Of a stretch of DNA of 64,000 bases, positions 42,034 through 51,900 are shown in pieces. The stretch is taken from positions 423 to 64,422 of the forward strand of contig NZ_QUNS01000008.1 of the NCBI RefSeq assembly GCF_003387615.1. The letters are read 5' to 3'. The stretch is from Tenacibaculum gallaicum. GTDB taxonomy: Bacteria; Bacteroidota; Bacteroidia; Flavobacteriales; Flavobacteriaceae. Position 1 is the stretch's first letter. Every line of letters starts with the position of its first letter. The notes under the pieces were generated by a model. The model made no database searches. It saw only the letters and a list, made by a program, of their open reading frames with translations, and was not told where the DNA came from. The position numbers and the translations under genes were made by a program.

Positions 42034-42470
42034 TGAACTATCATCCGCCAGTAGGTTTTAGTTTTAAAGTAGAGTTTGAAGATATTTCAACTTCACAAGG
42101 AGACAATTCATTTCAATCAGTTTCAGGTCTTTCAGTAGACCTTGAAACTGAAGAAATAACCGAAGGAGGAGAAAATAGGTTCAAGCATACAATACCTGTA
42201 CGTTCTAAATATCCAAATTTAGTATTAAAAAGAGGAATGCTTGTGGATTCGGAAGTGATTAAGTGGTGTAAAGACGCTCTAGGAAACTTCGAAATACAAC
42301 CTGTAAATATCAATGTAATGTTATTGGGTGAAGATGAGCAAACCATACAAACTTGGAATGTAAAGCATGCATACCCTGTAAAATGGAATGTAGGTGATTT
42401 TAATGCTGAAGAAAGCAAACTAGTTATTGAAACACTTGAATTAAGCTACAATTATTTTAAAATAGTATAA
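42033..42470 (+). CDS. Inner tube protein 2 (baseplate-proximal tube, Afp5/Pvc5-like)
   Basis: A 145-aa paralogue of the preceding tube protein: GFSFKVEFEDISTSQGDNSFQS VSGLSVDLETEEI is interrupted by a longer first loop than its neighbour, while PNLVLKRGMLVDSEVIKWC aligns directly. In AFP and PVC a distinct second tube protein forms the first rings at the baseplate. It starts on the stop codon of tube 1, so the two are coupled. The exact ring assignment is inferred from order. Confidence 0.85.
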   Translation: MNYHPPVGFSFKVEFEDISTSQGDNSFQSVSGLSVDLETEEITEGGENRFKHTIPVRSKYPNLVLKRGMLVDSEVIKWCKDALGNFEIQPVNINVMLLGEDEQTIQTWNVKHAYPVKWNVGDFNAEESKLVIETLELSYNYFKIV

Positions 42471-42471
42471 A

Positions 42472-42633
42472 ATGCCTATTACTATCAAAGAGTTACATAT
42501 TAAGATTAATGTGGATGAAAAATCAGTATCACAAGGAAAAATGAGTGGATCAAAAAATGGAAATACTGCAGCTATTGTTACAGCCTGTGTTGAAGAAGTA
42601 ATGGACATTTTGGAAAGACAAAAACAACGATAA
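42472..42633 (+). CDS. DUF5908-type small eCIS protein (53 aa)
   Basis: A very short gene, MPITIKELHIKINVDEK...MDILERQKQR, matching the DUF5908 family found almost only in contractile injection loci. The N-terminal beta strand MPITIKELHIKI and a C-terminal helix (AAIVTACVEEVMDILERQ) are conserved features. Start is two bases after tube 2; its TAATG stop overlaps the LysM gene start. Its role is unknown; the position suggests assembly of the tube/baseplate junction. Confidence 0.85.
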   Translation: MPITIKELHIKINVDEKSVSQGKMSGSKNGNTAAIVTACVEEVMDILERQKQR

Positions 42634-43319
42634 TGAGTCAAGGAGAGTTAAAAAAACTAGTCATAAAAGCGTATAAGGATATAGGCTTTACCGATGAGGT
42701 TGCAGATGGAGAGTTTACAACATTAGTAAACCCAGAAAAATATATGATTGCCTATAAACCTGAGTATGATGAAGAACAAGGGCAAGGTACAAGCGCAACA
42801 CAGCCGAGTTTTACGAGAATTGCTCCACAAGAACTAGACTTAGATTTATTATTTGACAGTAGTGGAGTCATAGATGGTAACCCAGATTTAAAAGATGGGA
42901 TTATTGATAAAATAGAGGCATTTAAAAAAATCGTATTCGATTATAGCGGAGAAGAACACAAACCTTATTATTTAATGATTAAATGGGGAGCTTTACTCTT
43001 TAAAGGCTCTTTAGTTGACCTTTCCATTGAATATAGATTGTTTGCACCAGACGGAACCCCTTTACGCGCTAATGCGAAATTAAAAGTAAAAGGAACTGTT
43101 GATGATGATTTACGAGTAGCAAGAGAAAACAACCAATCGCCAGACTTAACACACTATCGTAAAGTAAAATCAGGAGACACCTTACCGCTAATGTGTCATC
43201 GTATTTATGGAGACTCCAAGTATTATTTAGAAGTAGCTCGGGTTAATAAAATAATGCAGTTTAGAAAATTACAACCAGGACAAGAATTTTTTTTTCCACC
43301 CTTACAAAAATTCGCATAA
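42633..43319 (+). CDS. LysM-containing tube initiator (Pvc7/gp53-like)
   Basis: A 228-aa protein that joins tube and baseplate hub in eCIS (Afp7/Pvc7). The N-terminal domain (residues 1-165) has EFTTLVNPEKYMIAYKPEYDEEQGQG, and the C-terminal LysM (about 170-226) reads HYRKVKSGDTLPLMCHRIYGDS. In these particles LysM acts as a structural module rather than a peptidoglycan binder. It overlaps DUF5908 and abuts the spike gene. Confidence 0.9.
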   Translation: MSQGELKKLVIKAYKDIGFTDEVADGEFTTLVNPEKYMIAYKPEYDEEQGQGTSATQPSFTRIAPQELDLDLLFDSSGVIDGNPDLKDGIIDKIEAFKKIVFDYSGEEHKPYYLMIKWGALLFKGSLVDLSIEYRLFAPDGTPLRANAKLKVKGTVDDDLRVARENNQSPDLTHYRKVKSGDTLPLMCHRIYGDSKYYLEVARVNKIMQFRKLQPGQEFFFPPLQKFA

Positions 43320-45065
43320 ATGAATAACACAGGAACCATACAAACTTCAAAAAGTGCCGATTTAGTCACCTTTAAAATCTTAATTGAAGGAGAAGAACTC
43401 TCAAAACAATACGAGGTAAAAAATATAACTGTAGCTAAAGAAGTAAATAAAATACCTACAGCTCAGCTAGTTTTACTAGATGGAGATGCTTCTCAAAGAG
43501 ATTTTAAGTTAAGTAACGAAGAGTTGTTAATTCCAGGAAAAGAAATTGAGATTACTTCAGGGTACCATTCAGATGAAGAAACCATTTTCAAAGGAATTGT
43601 TATTAAGCATAATCTAAGAATTAGAGGAAACTCAGCACAATTAATAGTTGAGTGTAAAGACGAAGCGGTGAAAATGACGGTAGGTAGAAAAAGCAAGTAT
43701 TTCTATGAAAGTACCGATAGCGACATTTTTGAAGAAATTATAGGGAATTATAGCTTGTCTAAAGAGGTAGAAGCTACCAATTATAATCATGCAGAATTAG
43801 TACAATACAATGCGTCAGATTGGGATTTTGTAGTTTCAAGAGCCCAAGCAAATGGGAAATTGTGTTTTGTTGATGATGGAACCATTACCATAGCGAAACC
43901 GAATGTGAGTCAATCAGAAATTGAAACTGTAACCTTCGGAGGTTCCTTATTAGATTTTGATGCAGAAATAGATGCACGTCATCAAGTTAAAAAAGTAGCA
44001 GCTTATAGTTGGAATCATGCCGACCAAGAAGTAGTCGAAATTGAAGGAAAAGACCCAAATGTAAGTTTAAACGGAAACTTATCGGTTTCAGACTTAAACA
44101 AAACCATAGGCTTAGAAAGTATGGAGTTACGACACGGAGGTGTTGTTACGGATACTGAATTACAAGACTGGGCAGATGCCAAATGGTTATTTCAACAATT
44201 AGCGAAAGTAAGAGGACGTGTAAAGTTTCAAGGAATTCCGTCAGTGAAACCAAACACTATTTTAAAACTAGAAGGTGTAGGAGATCGATTCAACGGAAAT
44301 GTATATGTAACAGGAGTTCAACATGTAATTTCAGAAGGAAATTGGGTGGTCAATGCACAGTTTGGATTATCAACAGAATGGTTTTCAGAAACTTTTGAAA
44401 TCTCAGCAAAACCAGCATCAGGATTATTACCAGCCATTCAAGGCCTACAAGTAGGGATAGTTTCTCAATTAGAAGAAGATCCTGACGGAGAAGACAGGAT
44501 TCTAGTACAAATTCCAATTGTAAATAATGAAGAAGAAGGTATTTGGTGTAGAGTAGCTTCACCAGACGCAGGAGATAGTAGAGGTATTTTCTTTCGTCCA
44601 GAAATAGGAGACGAAGTTATTGTAGGATTTATCAATGAAGACCCTAACGATGCCATTGTTTTAGGTATGTTGCATAGTAGCGCAAAACCTTCACCGATTA
44701 CTGCAACAGACGACAATCATGAAAAAGGAATCATTACAAGAAGTGAGATGAAAGTGTTGTTTGATGATGATAAAAAAATAATCACGATTGAAACACCTGC
44801 AGGGAAAATTATTTCGCTGGATGAAGATGAAGGAGCCATAACGATTGAAGATGATAATTCTAATGTAATTACGATAAACAGCGACGGAATATCAATGGAA
44901 AGTGCAGGAGATATCTCATTAAAAGCATCAGGAGATGTAAACATTGAAGGAACCAATGTGAGTATAGCAGCAAATGCAGAATTTAAAGCAGAAGGCAGTG
45001 CTGGAGCGGAAGTTTCAACAAGTGCTATAGCTGTTTTAAAAGGTTCATTAGTTCAAATAAATTAA
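43320..45065 (+). CDS. VgrG-like spike protein (Pvc8/Afp8)
   Basis: A 581-aa trimeric spike. The N-terminal gp27-like hub domains (residues 1-365; GKEIEITSGYHSDEETIFKGIV) are followed by a gp5-like OB domain (about 375-455; QVGIVSQLEEDPDGEDRILVQIP, FFRPEIGDEVIVGF) and a C-terminal beta-helix of repeats (ISLDEDEGAITIEDDNSN, ISLKASGDVNIEGTNV). It has no extra effector domain, so the tip must come from the separate PAAR gene. It starts on the base after the preceding stop codon. Confidence 0.93.
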   Translation: MNNTGTIQTSKSADLVTFKILIEGEELSKQYEVKNITVAKEVNKIPTAQLVLLDGDASQRDFKLSNEELLIPGKEIEITSGYHSDEETIFKGIVIKHNLRIRGNSAQLIVECKDEAVKMTVGRKSKYFYESTDSDIFEEIIGNYSLSKEVEATNYNHAELVQYNASDWDFVVSRAQANGKLCFVDDGTITIAKPNVSQSEIETVTFGGSLLDFDAEIDARHQVKKVAAYSWNHADQEVVEIEGKDPNVSLNGNLSVSDLNKTIGLESMELRHGGVVTDTELQDWADAKWLFQQLAKVRGRVKFQGIPSVKPNTILKLEGVGDRFNGNVYVTGVQHVISEGNWVVNAQFGLSTEWFSETFEISAKPASGLLPAIQGLQVGIVSQLEEDPDGEDRILVQIPIVNNEEEGIWCRVASPDAGDSRGIFFRPEIGDEVIVGFINEDPNDAIVLGMLHSSAKPSPITATDDNHEKGIITRSEMKVLFDDDKKIITIETPAGKIISLDEDEGAITIEDDNSNVITINSDGISMESAGDISLKASGDVNIEGTNVSIAANAEFKAEGSAGAEVSTSAIAVLKGSLVQIN

Positions 45066-45243
<178 letters not shown>

Positions 45244-45534
45244 ATGGGAAATCCAGCAGCAAGAATAACAGATATGCATGTATGCCCGATGGTTACAGGG
45301 GTTGTACCTCACGTTGGAGGGCCAATTTTACCCGCAGGAGAGCCTACAGTATTAATTGGAGGTTTGCCAGCTGCGAGGGTGGGAGATATGGCAACTTGTA
45401 CAGGACCACCAGATAGTATAGTAGCTGGTTCAGGAACAGTATTAATCGGCGGAATGCCAGCAGCAAGAATGGGAGATAGTACCTCACATGGAGGAACTAT
45501 TGTACTAGGAGAGGCAAGAGTTTTAATAGGATAA
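45244..45534 (+). CDS. PAAR-domain spike tip protein (Pvc10-like)
   Basis: A 96-aa tip that sharpens the spike. Pro-Ala-Ala-Arg repeats are visible: GNPAARITDMHVCPMV, GGLPAARVGDMATC and GGMPAARMGDSTSHGG, along with His and Cys residues that would bind the metal ion. Length is typical of a stand-alone tip. It begins the second part of the locus, after the 178-base gap. Confidence 0.93.
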   Translation: MGNPAARITDMHVCPMVTGVVPHVGGPILPAGEPTVLIGGLPAARVGDMATCTGPPDSIVAGSGTVLIGGMPAARMGDSTSHGGTIVLGEARVLIG

Positions 45535-45536
45535 CA

Positions 45537-45950
45537 ATGGAAAATAAAAAAGCATTTTTAGGAATAGGTTGGGATTTTCCACCAGAGTTTTCAAAAGATT
45601 TAAGTGAAGTGGTTATGATTTCTGAAGAAGAAGACATTAAAAGTAGCTTAGAAATACTGTTAACTACTCGATTAGGAGAACGCGTAATGCTGCCTAATTA
45701 TGGTTGTAATTTACAAGAACTTCTTTTTGAAAAACTGGATAGAACACTAATTACTTACGCTAAAGAATTAATAGAAACAGCAATTTTATATCACGAGCCA
45801 AGAATCGATGTGATTCATATTGATGTTTCTGAAACAGATCCTTTAGAAGGAATGTTAGTGATAAAAATAGAATACAGAGTTAGAGCTACCAATAGTAGAA
45901 CGAATGTTGTTTTCCCTTTCTATAAAGGAGAAGGAACCGATATAAATTAA
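45537..45950 (+). CDS. Baseplate wedge protein, gp25/GPW family (Pvc9-like)
   Basis: A 137-aa wedge component related to T4 gp25 and TssE. The conserved SSLEILLTTRLGERVMLPNYGCNLQELLFE segment carries the EPR-like region, here GERVMLPNYGC. It starts two bases after the PAAR stop, eight bases before the baseplate J gene, as in AFP-type clusters. Confidence 0.92.
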   Translation: MENKKAFLGIGWDFPPEFSKDLSEVVMISEEEDIKSSLEILLTTRLGERVMLPNYGCNLQELLFEKLDRTLITYAKELIETAILYHEPRIDVIHIDVSETDPLEGMLVIKIEYRVRATNSRTNVVFPFYKGEGTDIN

Positions 45951-45958
45951 GATACATC

Positions 45959-48900
45959 ATGAGTAAAATCATTTCTAGCATATTACAACGAAACGGAACA
46001 GGACAAGAGCTGCGTTATATTGACGCGTTAGATCCTGACAATTTCGAACTTCACGATTTTACTATAGAAGATTGGATTTTGTTTGCCTATAATTTTGCTG
46101 AAAAACTAAATTATTTTCCTACAGAAAATCATAAAGTAGCATCAGGAGATTGGCAAGATTTTTTTAAAAAATTAACTACGTCAACTATTCCTTTTAGAGG
46201 AACCAGAGAATATCAAAAATTAAAAGAAAATATTAACTCAACTCTTAATAGATATACGGAGGAAGGAAAGTTGAGTCCGCATTTAACCTTATTTGTTTGC
46301 TTCTTAGAGTTATTAGAATTTTCAAAAGAACGATTTAATAATTTAACCAAACGTCATTTAGATTTTTACTACAAAGAAATATTACAAGTTCAAAAGCGAG
46401 AACCCATTTCAGATCATGCGCACATAATTTTTGAATTAGCAAAAAAAATTACAGACGAACGAATTGAAGAAGGTACTTTATTAGATGCGAAAAAAGATAG
46501 CTTAGGAAATCCGTTGGTTTACGAAACAACAGAAGAGTTAATTGTAAACAAAGCCTCAGTAGGTGCTATAAAAACGATTTACAATAACAATTCAGAAGGT
46601 TTAAAAAAAATAAAAGCGAGCGCGGTAGCTAATACAAAAGACGGTTTTGAAGAACCATTACCAGAGGATGCTCCATATTGGTATCCCTTCGGATACCCTG
46701 CAAGTAAAAAAAATGCTACTGAATTACCAGATGCAGTAGTAGGTTTTTCAATTGCCTCACCAATGTTATTATTGCAAGAAGGGGATAGAACAGTAACAGT
46801 TACGATTAAGTTTAAAAACAATTTTGAAGAAAATTCTTTTGATGTAAGCGAATTGCTTCAAGCCGTTCAAATTTTTGGAAGTGGTAAAGAAACATGGATT
46901 GAACCAACTTTGATTGCTATTAATGATACGAATGATGGAACTCTAGTAGCTACAAATCAAATAAGTTTCAAGTTTACCTTGGGGTATGATTCAGGTGCAT
47001 TAGTAGGATATAACGAAGAGTTTTTACTAACAAAATATAACACTTCACATCCGTTAGTGCGTTTTGAATTTGATGTTTCAACAGCTGTAGGATATGATTT
47101 TTACAGGTTTTTAGCAGGAAATACACTTGAAAAAGTAACTATAAAAACAGATGTTAAAGGAGTAAAATCAGCAACTGTTGAAAATGATAATGGAGCAGTA
47201 AGAACTAAAAAACCATTTCATCCTTTTACAACTCGTCCCATTGAGAGGTCGAATTTTAGTGTGAGTTATGACGAAGCTTTTTCAAAAAAATGGAAAAATT
47301 TCACGATAAACCTACATTGGAAAAATACGCCAGAAGACTTTAAAGAGTGGTATCAAGCATATGTAACATCACCAAACTATTCATCAATCAATAAATATAT
47401 TGAGGTACTCAAAAAAGATATAGATGAAAGAGCTTTATTGGTGAATAATGAAACGCATTTTAAAGTAGAAAAACGATTATTACACGCCGCGGGAGAAGCC
47501 AATGAAACAGTAGGGGAAATAAAAAACCTCTTTATAAAAGAGATAGATGAAGAGACTGATAAAGTAAGCTATATGTCAGAGTTTGAAGTGAAAAATACTG
47601 CAAATGCTTATGAAATAGAAAAAGCAGAAGCCTTACAACTTAGTTTAGAGCAATCTTTTTTACACGAATTATATTCTAAATTGTATGCATTAGCAGTAAG
47701 TGCAGATGATAAAGATATTATTTTTCCTAATGAGCCTTACACTCCTTTGGTTGAGTCAATTTCTGTAAATTATTCAGCAGAAGAAACCATGCTTCTGGAA
47801 GAAATGGATTTGGAAGGAAATCGTATTCAACTTTTTCATGAACATCCTTTTGGTCAGCATGAAGAAAATTACGCAGAAAAAAAGTATTTACAAGAAGAAA
47901 AAGGAATTGTAGATATTTTTGATAAAGATGTTATTCAAACCACACTAGTACCAAAATACTGTATAGGAGGTCATTTGTTTTTAGGAATAGAAAACTTAGC
48001 ACCTCAGCAAAACCTTTCATTGTTAATTCAAGTATTAGAAGGAAGTGAAAATCCAGAAGTAGAAAGCTTCGGAGAAAACGAAAAGATAAACTGGTCGATA
48101 TTATGTAATAATAAGTGGAAAACGTTAGAAAACAATATCATTTCTAATAACACAGATAACTTCTTAAAATCAGGAATTGTTAAGTTTTCAATACCTAAAG
48201 AAGCTACTTCAAATAATACATTATTACCATCAGGATATACTTGGATAAAAGCACAAACGAGTAAATCGTTTGAAGCAGTATGTAAAGTGATAGGTATTCA
48301 TGCGCAAGCAGTGGAAGCGTCGTTTGTAAATAACGATAATGAGGTAAATCATTTAAAAAACGGATTGCCCAGTGGCACCATCAAAAAAATGGTGACACGT
48401 ATACCACAAATTAAATCAGTATCACAGCCTTACAGCTCTTTTGGAGGAAGCCCTGAAGAATCAGATGATAATTTTTACAGAAGAATAAGTGAACGCTTAC
48501 GTCATAAAAACAGAGCGATAACTTTGTGGGATTACGAACATTTAATTCTTCAAGAATTTCCAGAGATTTATAAAGTAAAATGTTTAAACCATACCTCAAA
48601 AACACGTTTTACAGCAGCAGGTCATGTAACACTCGTAGTAGTACCAGACACTGTTAATAAGAACGTGTTTGATTTGTATCAACCACGAGTAAGTAAAGCG
48701 ACTTTAAATAGTGTAACACGCTACATCAACGCATTAAATACACTACATATAAATGCAGAAGTTATCAATCCTAATTACGAAGAAGTAAGTATTGGATTAG
48801 AAGTAAGTTTTTATGATGGATATGATGAGAATTTCTATACCGAACAACTAAAAACAGACATTACAAAGTTTTTATCTCCTTGGGCTTTTGATGAAACCAA

Positions 48901-49135
48901 AGAAGTAACCTTCGGAATTATGTTACATAAAAGTGTCTTAATTGATTACCTAGAAAAACTACCCTATGTAGATTATTTGCAAAATGTAACGATGAATGAG
49001 GATGCTAATGTGTATAAGATAGAACCAAGCGACCCAAAATCAATATTAGTATCCGCAAAGAAACATAATGTAAGCACTGTGTTAACCACTTGTAAAGGAA
49101 CCAAAAAAATCATAGAACAAACATGTCAGCTATAA
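45959..49135 (+). CDS. Baseplate protein J/gp47-like (Pvc11-like)
   Basis: A 1058-aa baseplate wedge protein. The C-terminal third has the BaseJ/gp47 features GGSPEESDDNFYRRISERL and NRAITLWDYEHLILQEFPEIYKV, with a domain from about 900 resembling the gp47 C-terminus (YDENFYTEQLKTDITKFL). The first ~150 residues are helical and not recognised. It overlaps the next gene by 13 bases. Length matches Pvc11/Afp11-like proteins in Bacteroidetes, which are larger than phage J. Confidence 0.9.
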   Translation: MSKIISSILQRNGTGQELRYIDALDPDNFELHDFTIEDWILFAYNFAEKLNYFPTENHKVASGDWQDFFKKLTTSTIPFRGTREYQKLKENINSTLNRYTEEGKLSPHLTLFVCFLELLEFSKERFNNLTKRHLDFYYKEILQVQKREPISDHAHIIFELAKKITDERIEEGTLLDAKKDSLGNPLVYETTEELIVNKASVGAIKTIYNNNSEGLKKIKASAVANTKDGFEEPLPEDAPYWYPFGYPASKKNATELPDAVVGFSIASPMLLLQEGDRTVTVTIKFKNNFEENSFDVSELLQAVQIFGSGKETWIEPTLIAINDTNDGTLVATNQISFKFTLGYDSGALVGYNEEFLLTKYNTSHPLVRFEFDVSTAVGYDFYRFLAGNTLEKVTIKTDVKGVKSATVENDNGAVRTKKPFHPFTTRPIERSNFSVSYDEAFSKKWKNFTINLHWKNTPEDFKEWYQAYVTSPNYSSINKYIEVLKKDIDERALLVNNETHFKVEKRLLHAAGEANETVGEIKNLFIKEIDEETDKVSYMSEFEVKNTANAYEIEKAEALQLSLEQSFLHELYSKLYALAVSADDKDIIFPNEPYTPLVESISVNYSAEETMLLEEMDLEGNRIQLFHEHPFGQHEENYAEKKYLQEEKGIVDIFDKDVIQTTLVPKYCIGGHLFLGIENLAPQQNLSLLIQVLEGSENPEVESFGENEKINWSILCNNKWKTLENNIISNNTDNFLKSGIVKFSIPKEATSNNTLLPSGYTWIKAQTSKSFEAVCKVIGIHAQAVEASFVNNDNEVNHLKNGLPSGTIKKMVTRIPQIKSVSQPYSSFGGSPEESDDNFYRRISERLRHKNRAITLWDYEHLILQEFPEIYKVKCLNHTSKTRFTAAGHVTLVVVPDTVNKNVFDLYQPRVSKATLNSVTRYINALNTLHINAEVINPNYEEVSIGLEVSFYDGYDENFYTEQLKTDITKFLSPWAFDETKEVTFGIMLHKSVLIDYLEKLPYVDYLQNVTMNEDANVYKIEPSDPKSILVSAKKHNVSTVLTTCKGTKKIIEQTCQL

Positions 49136-51855
49136 ACGAACATATCAATATTCCTAAGAATATATCTACCAAAGACGATTTAGATTTTTCTTTTTTAAGA
49201 AAAGAAGGAATTTCTTATTTGGAAGCATTTGGAGGGAAGTTATGGACTGACTTCAATTCGCATGATCCTGGAGTAACCATTTTAGAAATGTTGTGTTATG
49301 CCATTACCGATTTAGGGATGCGTATTAATACACCACTAGAAGATTTATTAGCATCTAAAGATCCAAATTTATCACTGCAAGCACAGTTTTATAAAGCATC
49401 AGAAATTTTTCCAACGAAACCAGTCAATGAATTAGATTATAGAAAACTATTTATTGATTTAAAAGGAGTGAAAAACTGTTGGCTACGAATTTATGATAAA
49501 CAAGTATTTGTTGATTGTAAGAATAACAAATTAGGATATCAAAAGTTTGAAGAGATTCTACCAGAATTTCAAAAAGATTTTAAGTTAAAAGGACTGTATT
49601 CTTTGTTGATAGATTTGGAGGAAGGCTATACAAAAGAGCAAGTGCTTCCACATATTAAAAAAACATATCACAAGAATAGAAATTTATGTGAAGATTTAAT
49701 AGAGGTAAACGAAGTAGATACGCAGCCTATTGCCATTTGTGCCAATGTTGATGTTGTGCCAGAAGCCGATGAAGAATGGGTGTATGCTACTATTTTATTT
49801 GAAATAGAAAACTACTTATCACCGTCATTAAAATTCTATTCAATTCAACAAATGCTAGATAAGGGGTATACTACTGATGCCGTATTTGATGGACCAGTAT
49901 TAGAAAACGGATTTATAGATATTGAAGAGCTTAAAAAAGCAGAATTAAGAAAAGAAGTACGCCTTTCAGATGTGATGAAAATCATCATGAATGTAGAAGG
50001 AGTTAAGTTGATTAAAGATATTTCTGTAGGGTTTTGTGATGAAAATATCGTTCAAGAAAACAAATGGGTGGTTTGTATTGATTCAGATAAAAAACCAGTA
50101 TTGTGTGAAAAAAGCACGTTTAATTTTAGTAAAGGATTTCTTCCGCTGAACTTAAATTATGATAGAGTAGATGAATATCTTAAACAATTAAAAGAAGATG
50201 AAATTGCTTTACAACAAATTACAGCTGAGGAGAAGGTTTTATCACTACCAAAAGGCAGTTCAATAGGAGCTGGAGAGTACACTACTATTCAAAACGATTT
50301 TCCTGATACCTACGGAATTGGTCAAGAAGGGCTAGCAGTACACGTAACTAATGAAAGGAAAGCCAAAGCAAAACAACTAAAAGGATATTTAACGTTTTTC
50401 GATCAAATCTTAGCAACCTATTTCAAACATCTATCAGAAGTAAGCACATTATTGTCTGTTAATGGAGAAGAGACACGTACATTTTTTACGCAGGCAGTTA
50501 AAGATATTAAAGATTTTGATGAGCTTGTAAGTGAATATCCACAATCAAACGATGATGAATTAACAAAGCTATTGTTCAATCAGTTTGATAATAATGTAGA
50601 ACGTAGAAATTCCGTTTTAGATCATTTATTGGCACGTTTTGCAGAACGATTTGGAGAATACACGTTTATTATGAAAGCGTTGTATGGAACGGCAACCGAT
50701 GAAATTGTACTATCGAACAAAGAAGCCTTTTTAAAAGACTATAAAGTAATTAGTAGTGAAAGAGGACTTGCTTTTAACTATTATAAACAAACCCAAGAAA
50801 ATCTATGGGATACGAATAATGTATCTGGATTTCAAAAACGGATAGCACGTTTAATGGGAATTACCAATGAAAAAAGAAGACATTTAACCGAAACAAATGT
50901 AGAAATATATGAAGTAAAAGAAGGTAGCAATACATACAGATGGAGATTAAGAGATAATGATGAAAATATATTGCTATCAGCAACTGAAAACTATGCTAAA
51001 AAAAACTTTGCTATTGAAGAATTATACTTTGCAGTTTTACAAATCGCACAAACAAAAGAAAAAGACATAGAAAAAGCTTTTGAAGAAGGCATTACTAATA
51101 ATATGCAAGTAGGGTTTATAAGAATTCATGAATCTACACCATCAAAACCTTCTATTCCAGTAAAGTATTCTTTTGATGTCATCAATCCAGAAAAACCTGA
51201 GAGCAGTACCGATTACATCATTGCAAAACAATACAAATACTATACTGATATCAATGATTTAAAAGAAGCATTGTTAAACACAATTTCTTTTCTGAAAAAA
51301 GATTTTACAGAAGAAGGAATGTTTTTAGTAGAACACATGCTATTGCGTCCAGATGTTACCAATAATGAAGTAACAAACTTCTTACCTATTTGTGCAAAAG
51401 ACTGTGAAGACTGTGGAACGATTGATCCTTATTCTTACAGAGTAAGTATCGTTTTACCAGGATATACCTATCGTTTTTCAAACCCAGATTTTAGACGTTA
51501 TATGGAAGATGTAATCCGACAAGAACTTCCATCACATATTTTACCGAGAATTTGTTGGGTAGGAGAACGAAAAGGAACTATTGCAGATGAAGAAAACGAT
51601 TTGTTACAGTTCGAAAACGCATACAAAACATACTTGTTTGCAAAAACAAACCTAGAACAAGAACAACCTACAGAAAATAACGAGTTGCCAAACCTAATAC
51701 AAGCTGTGCAGCAATTAAACACGATTTATCCTGTAGGAAGATTAACCGATTGTAACGCAGAAGATGAAGCATTAGATGGAAGAATTATACTAAATCAATC
51801 TAGTATAGGAAACATACAATCAGAAAAGGAAAATACAAACGAAGAAAACTCATAA
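49123..51855 (+). CDS. Large baseplate protein (Pvc12/Afp12-like)
   Basis: A 910-aa wedge protein. The N-terminal block YLEAFGGKLWTDFNSHDPGVTILEMLCYAITDLGMRI is the hallmark of the Afp12-type family, which pairs with gp47-like protein to build the baseplate ring. The middle has ERKAKAKQLKGYLTFFDQILATYF, another family segment, and the C-terminal portion has DCEDCGTIDPYSYRVSIVLPGY. The last 50 residues are acidic. It is followed after 45 bases by the 1703-aa gene. Confidence 0.88.
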   Translation: MSAINEHINIPKNISTKDDLDFSFLRKEGISYLEAFGGKLWTDFNSHDPGVTILEMLCYAITDLGMRINTPLEDLLASKDPNLSLQAQFYKASEIFPTKPVNELDYRKLFIDLKGVKNCWLRIYDKQVFVDCKNNKLGYQKFEEILPEFQKDFKLKGLYSLLIDLEEGYTKEQVLPHIKKTYHKNRNLCEDLIEVNEVDTQPIAICANVDVVPEADEEWVYATILFEIENYLSPSLKFYSIQQMLDKGYTTDAVFDGPVLENGFIDIEELKKAELRKEVRLSDVMKIIMNVEGVKLIKDISVGFCDENIVQENKWVVCIDSDKKPVLCEKSTFNFSKGFLPLNLNYDRVDEYLKQLKEDEIALQQITAEEKVLSLPKGSSIGAGEYTTIQNDFPDTYGIGQEGLAVHVTNERKAKAKQLKGYLTFFDQILATYFKHLSEVSTLLSVNGEETRTFFTQAVKDIKDFDELVSEYPQSNDDELTKLLFNQFDNNVERRNSVLDHLLARFAERFGEYTFIMKALYGTATDEIVLSNKEAFLKDYKVISSERGLAFNYYKQTQENLWDTNNVSGFQKRIARLMGITNEKRRHLTETNVEIYEVKEGSNTYRWRLRDNDENILLSATENYAKKNFAIEELYFAVLQIAQTKEKDIEKAFEEGITNNMQVGFIRIHESTPSKPSIPVKYSFDVINPEKPESSTDYIIAKQYKYYTDINDLKEALLNTISFLKKDFTEEGMFLVEHMLLRPDVTNNEVTNFLPICAKDCEDCGTIDPYSYRVSIVLPGYTYRFSNPDFRRYMEDVIRQELPSHILPRICWVGERKGTIADEENDLLQFENAYKTYLFAKTNLEQEQPTENNELPNLIQAVQQLNTIYPVGRLTDCNAEDEALDGRIILNQSSIGNIQSEKENTNEENS

Positions 51856-51900
51856 AAATAGTACGTGTTTATTCATTAACACAGCCAAAACATAATACGT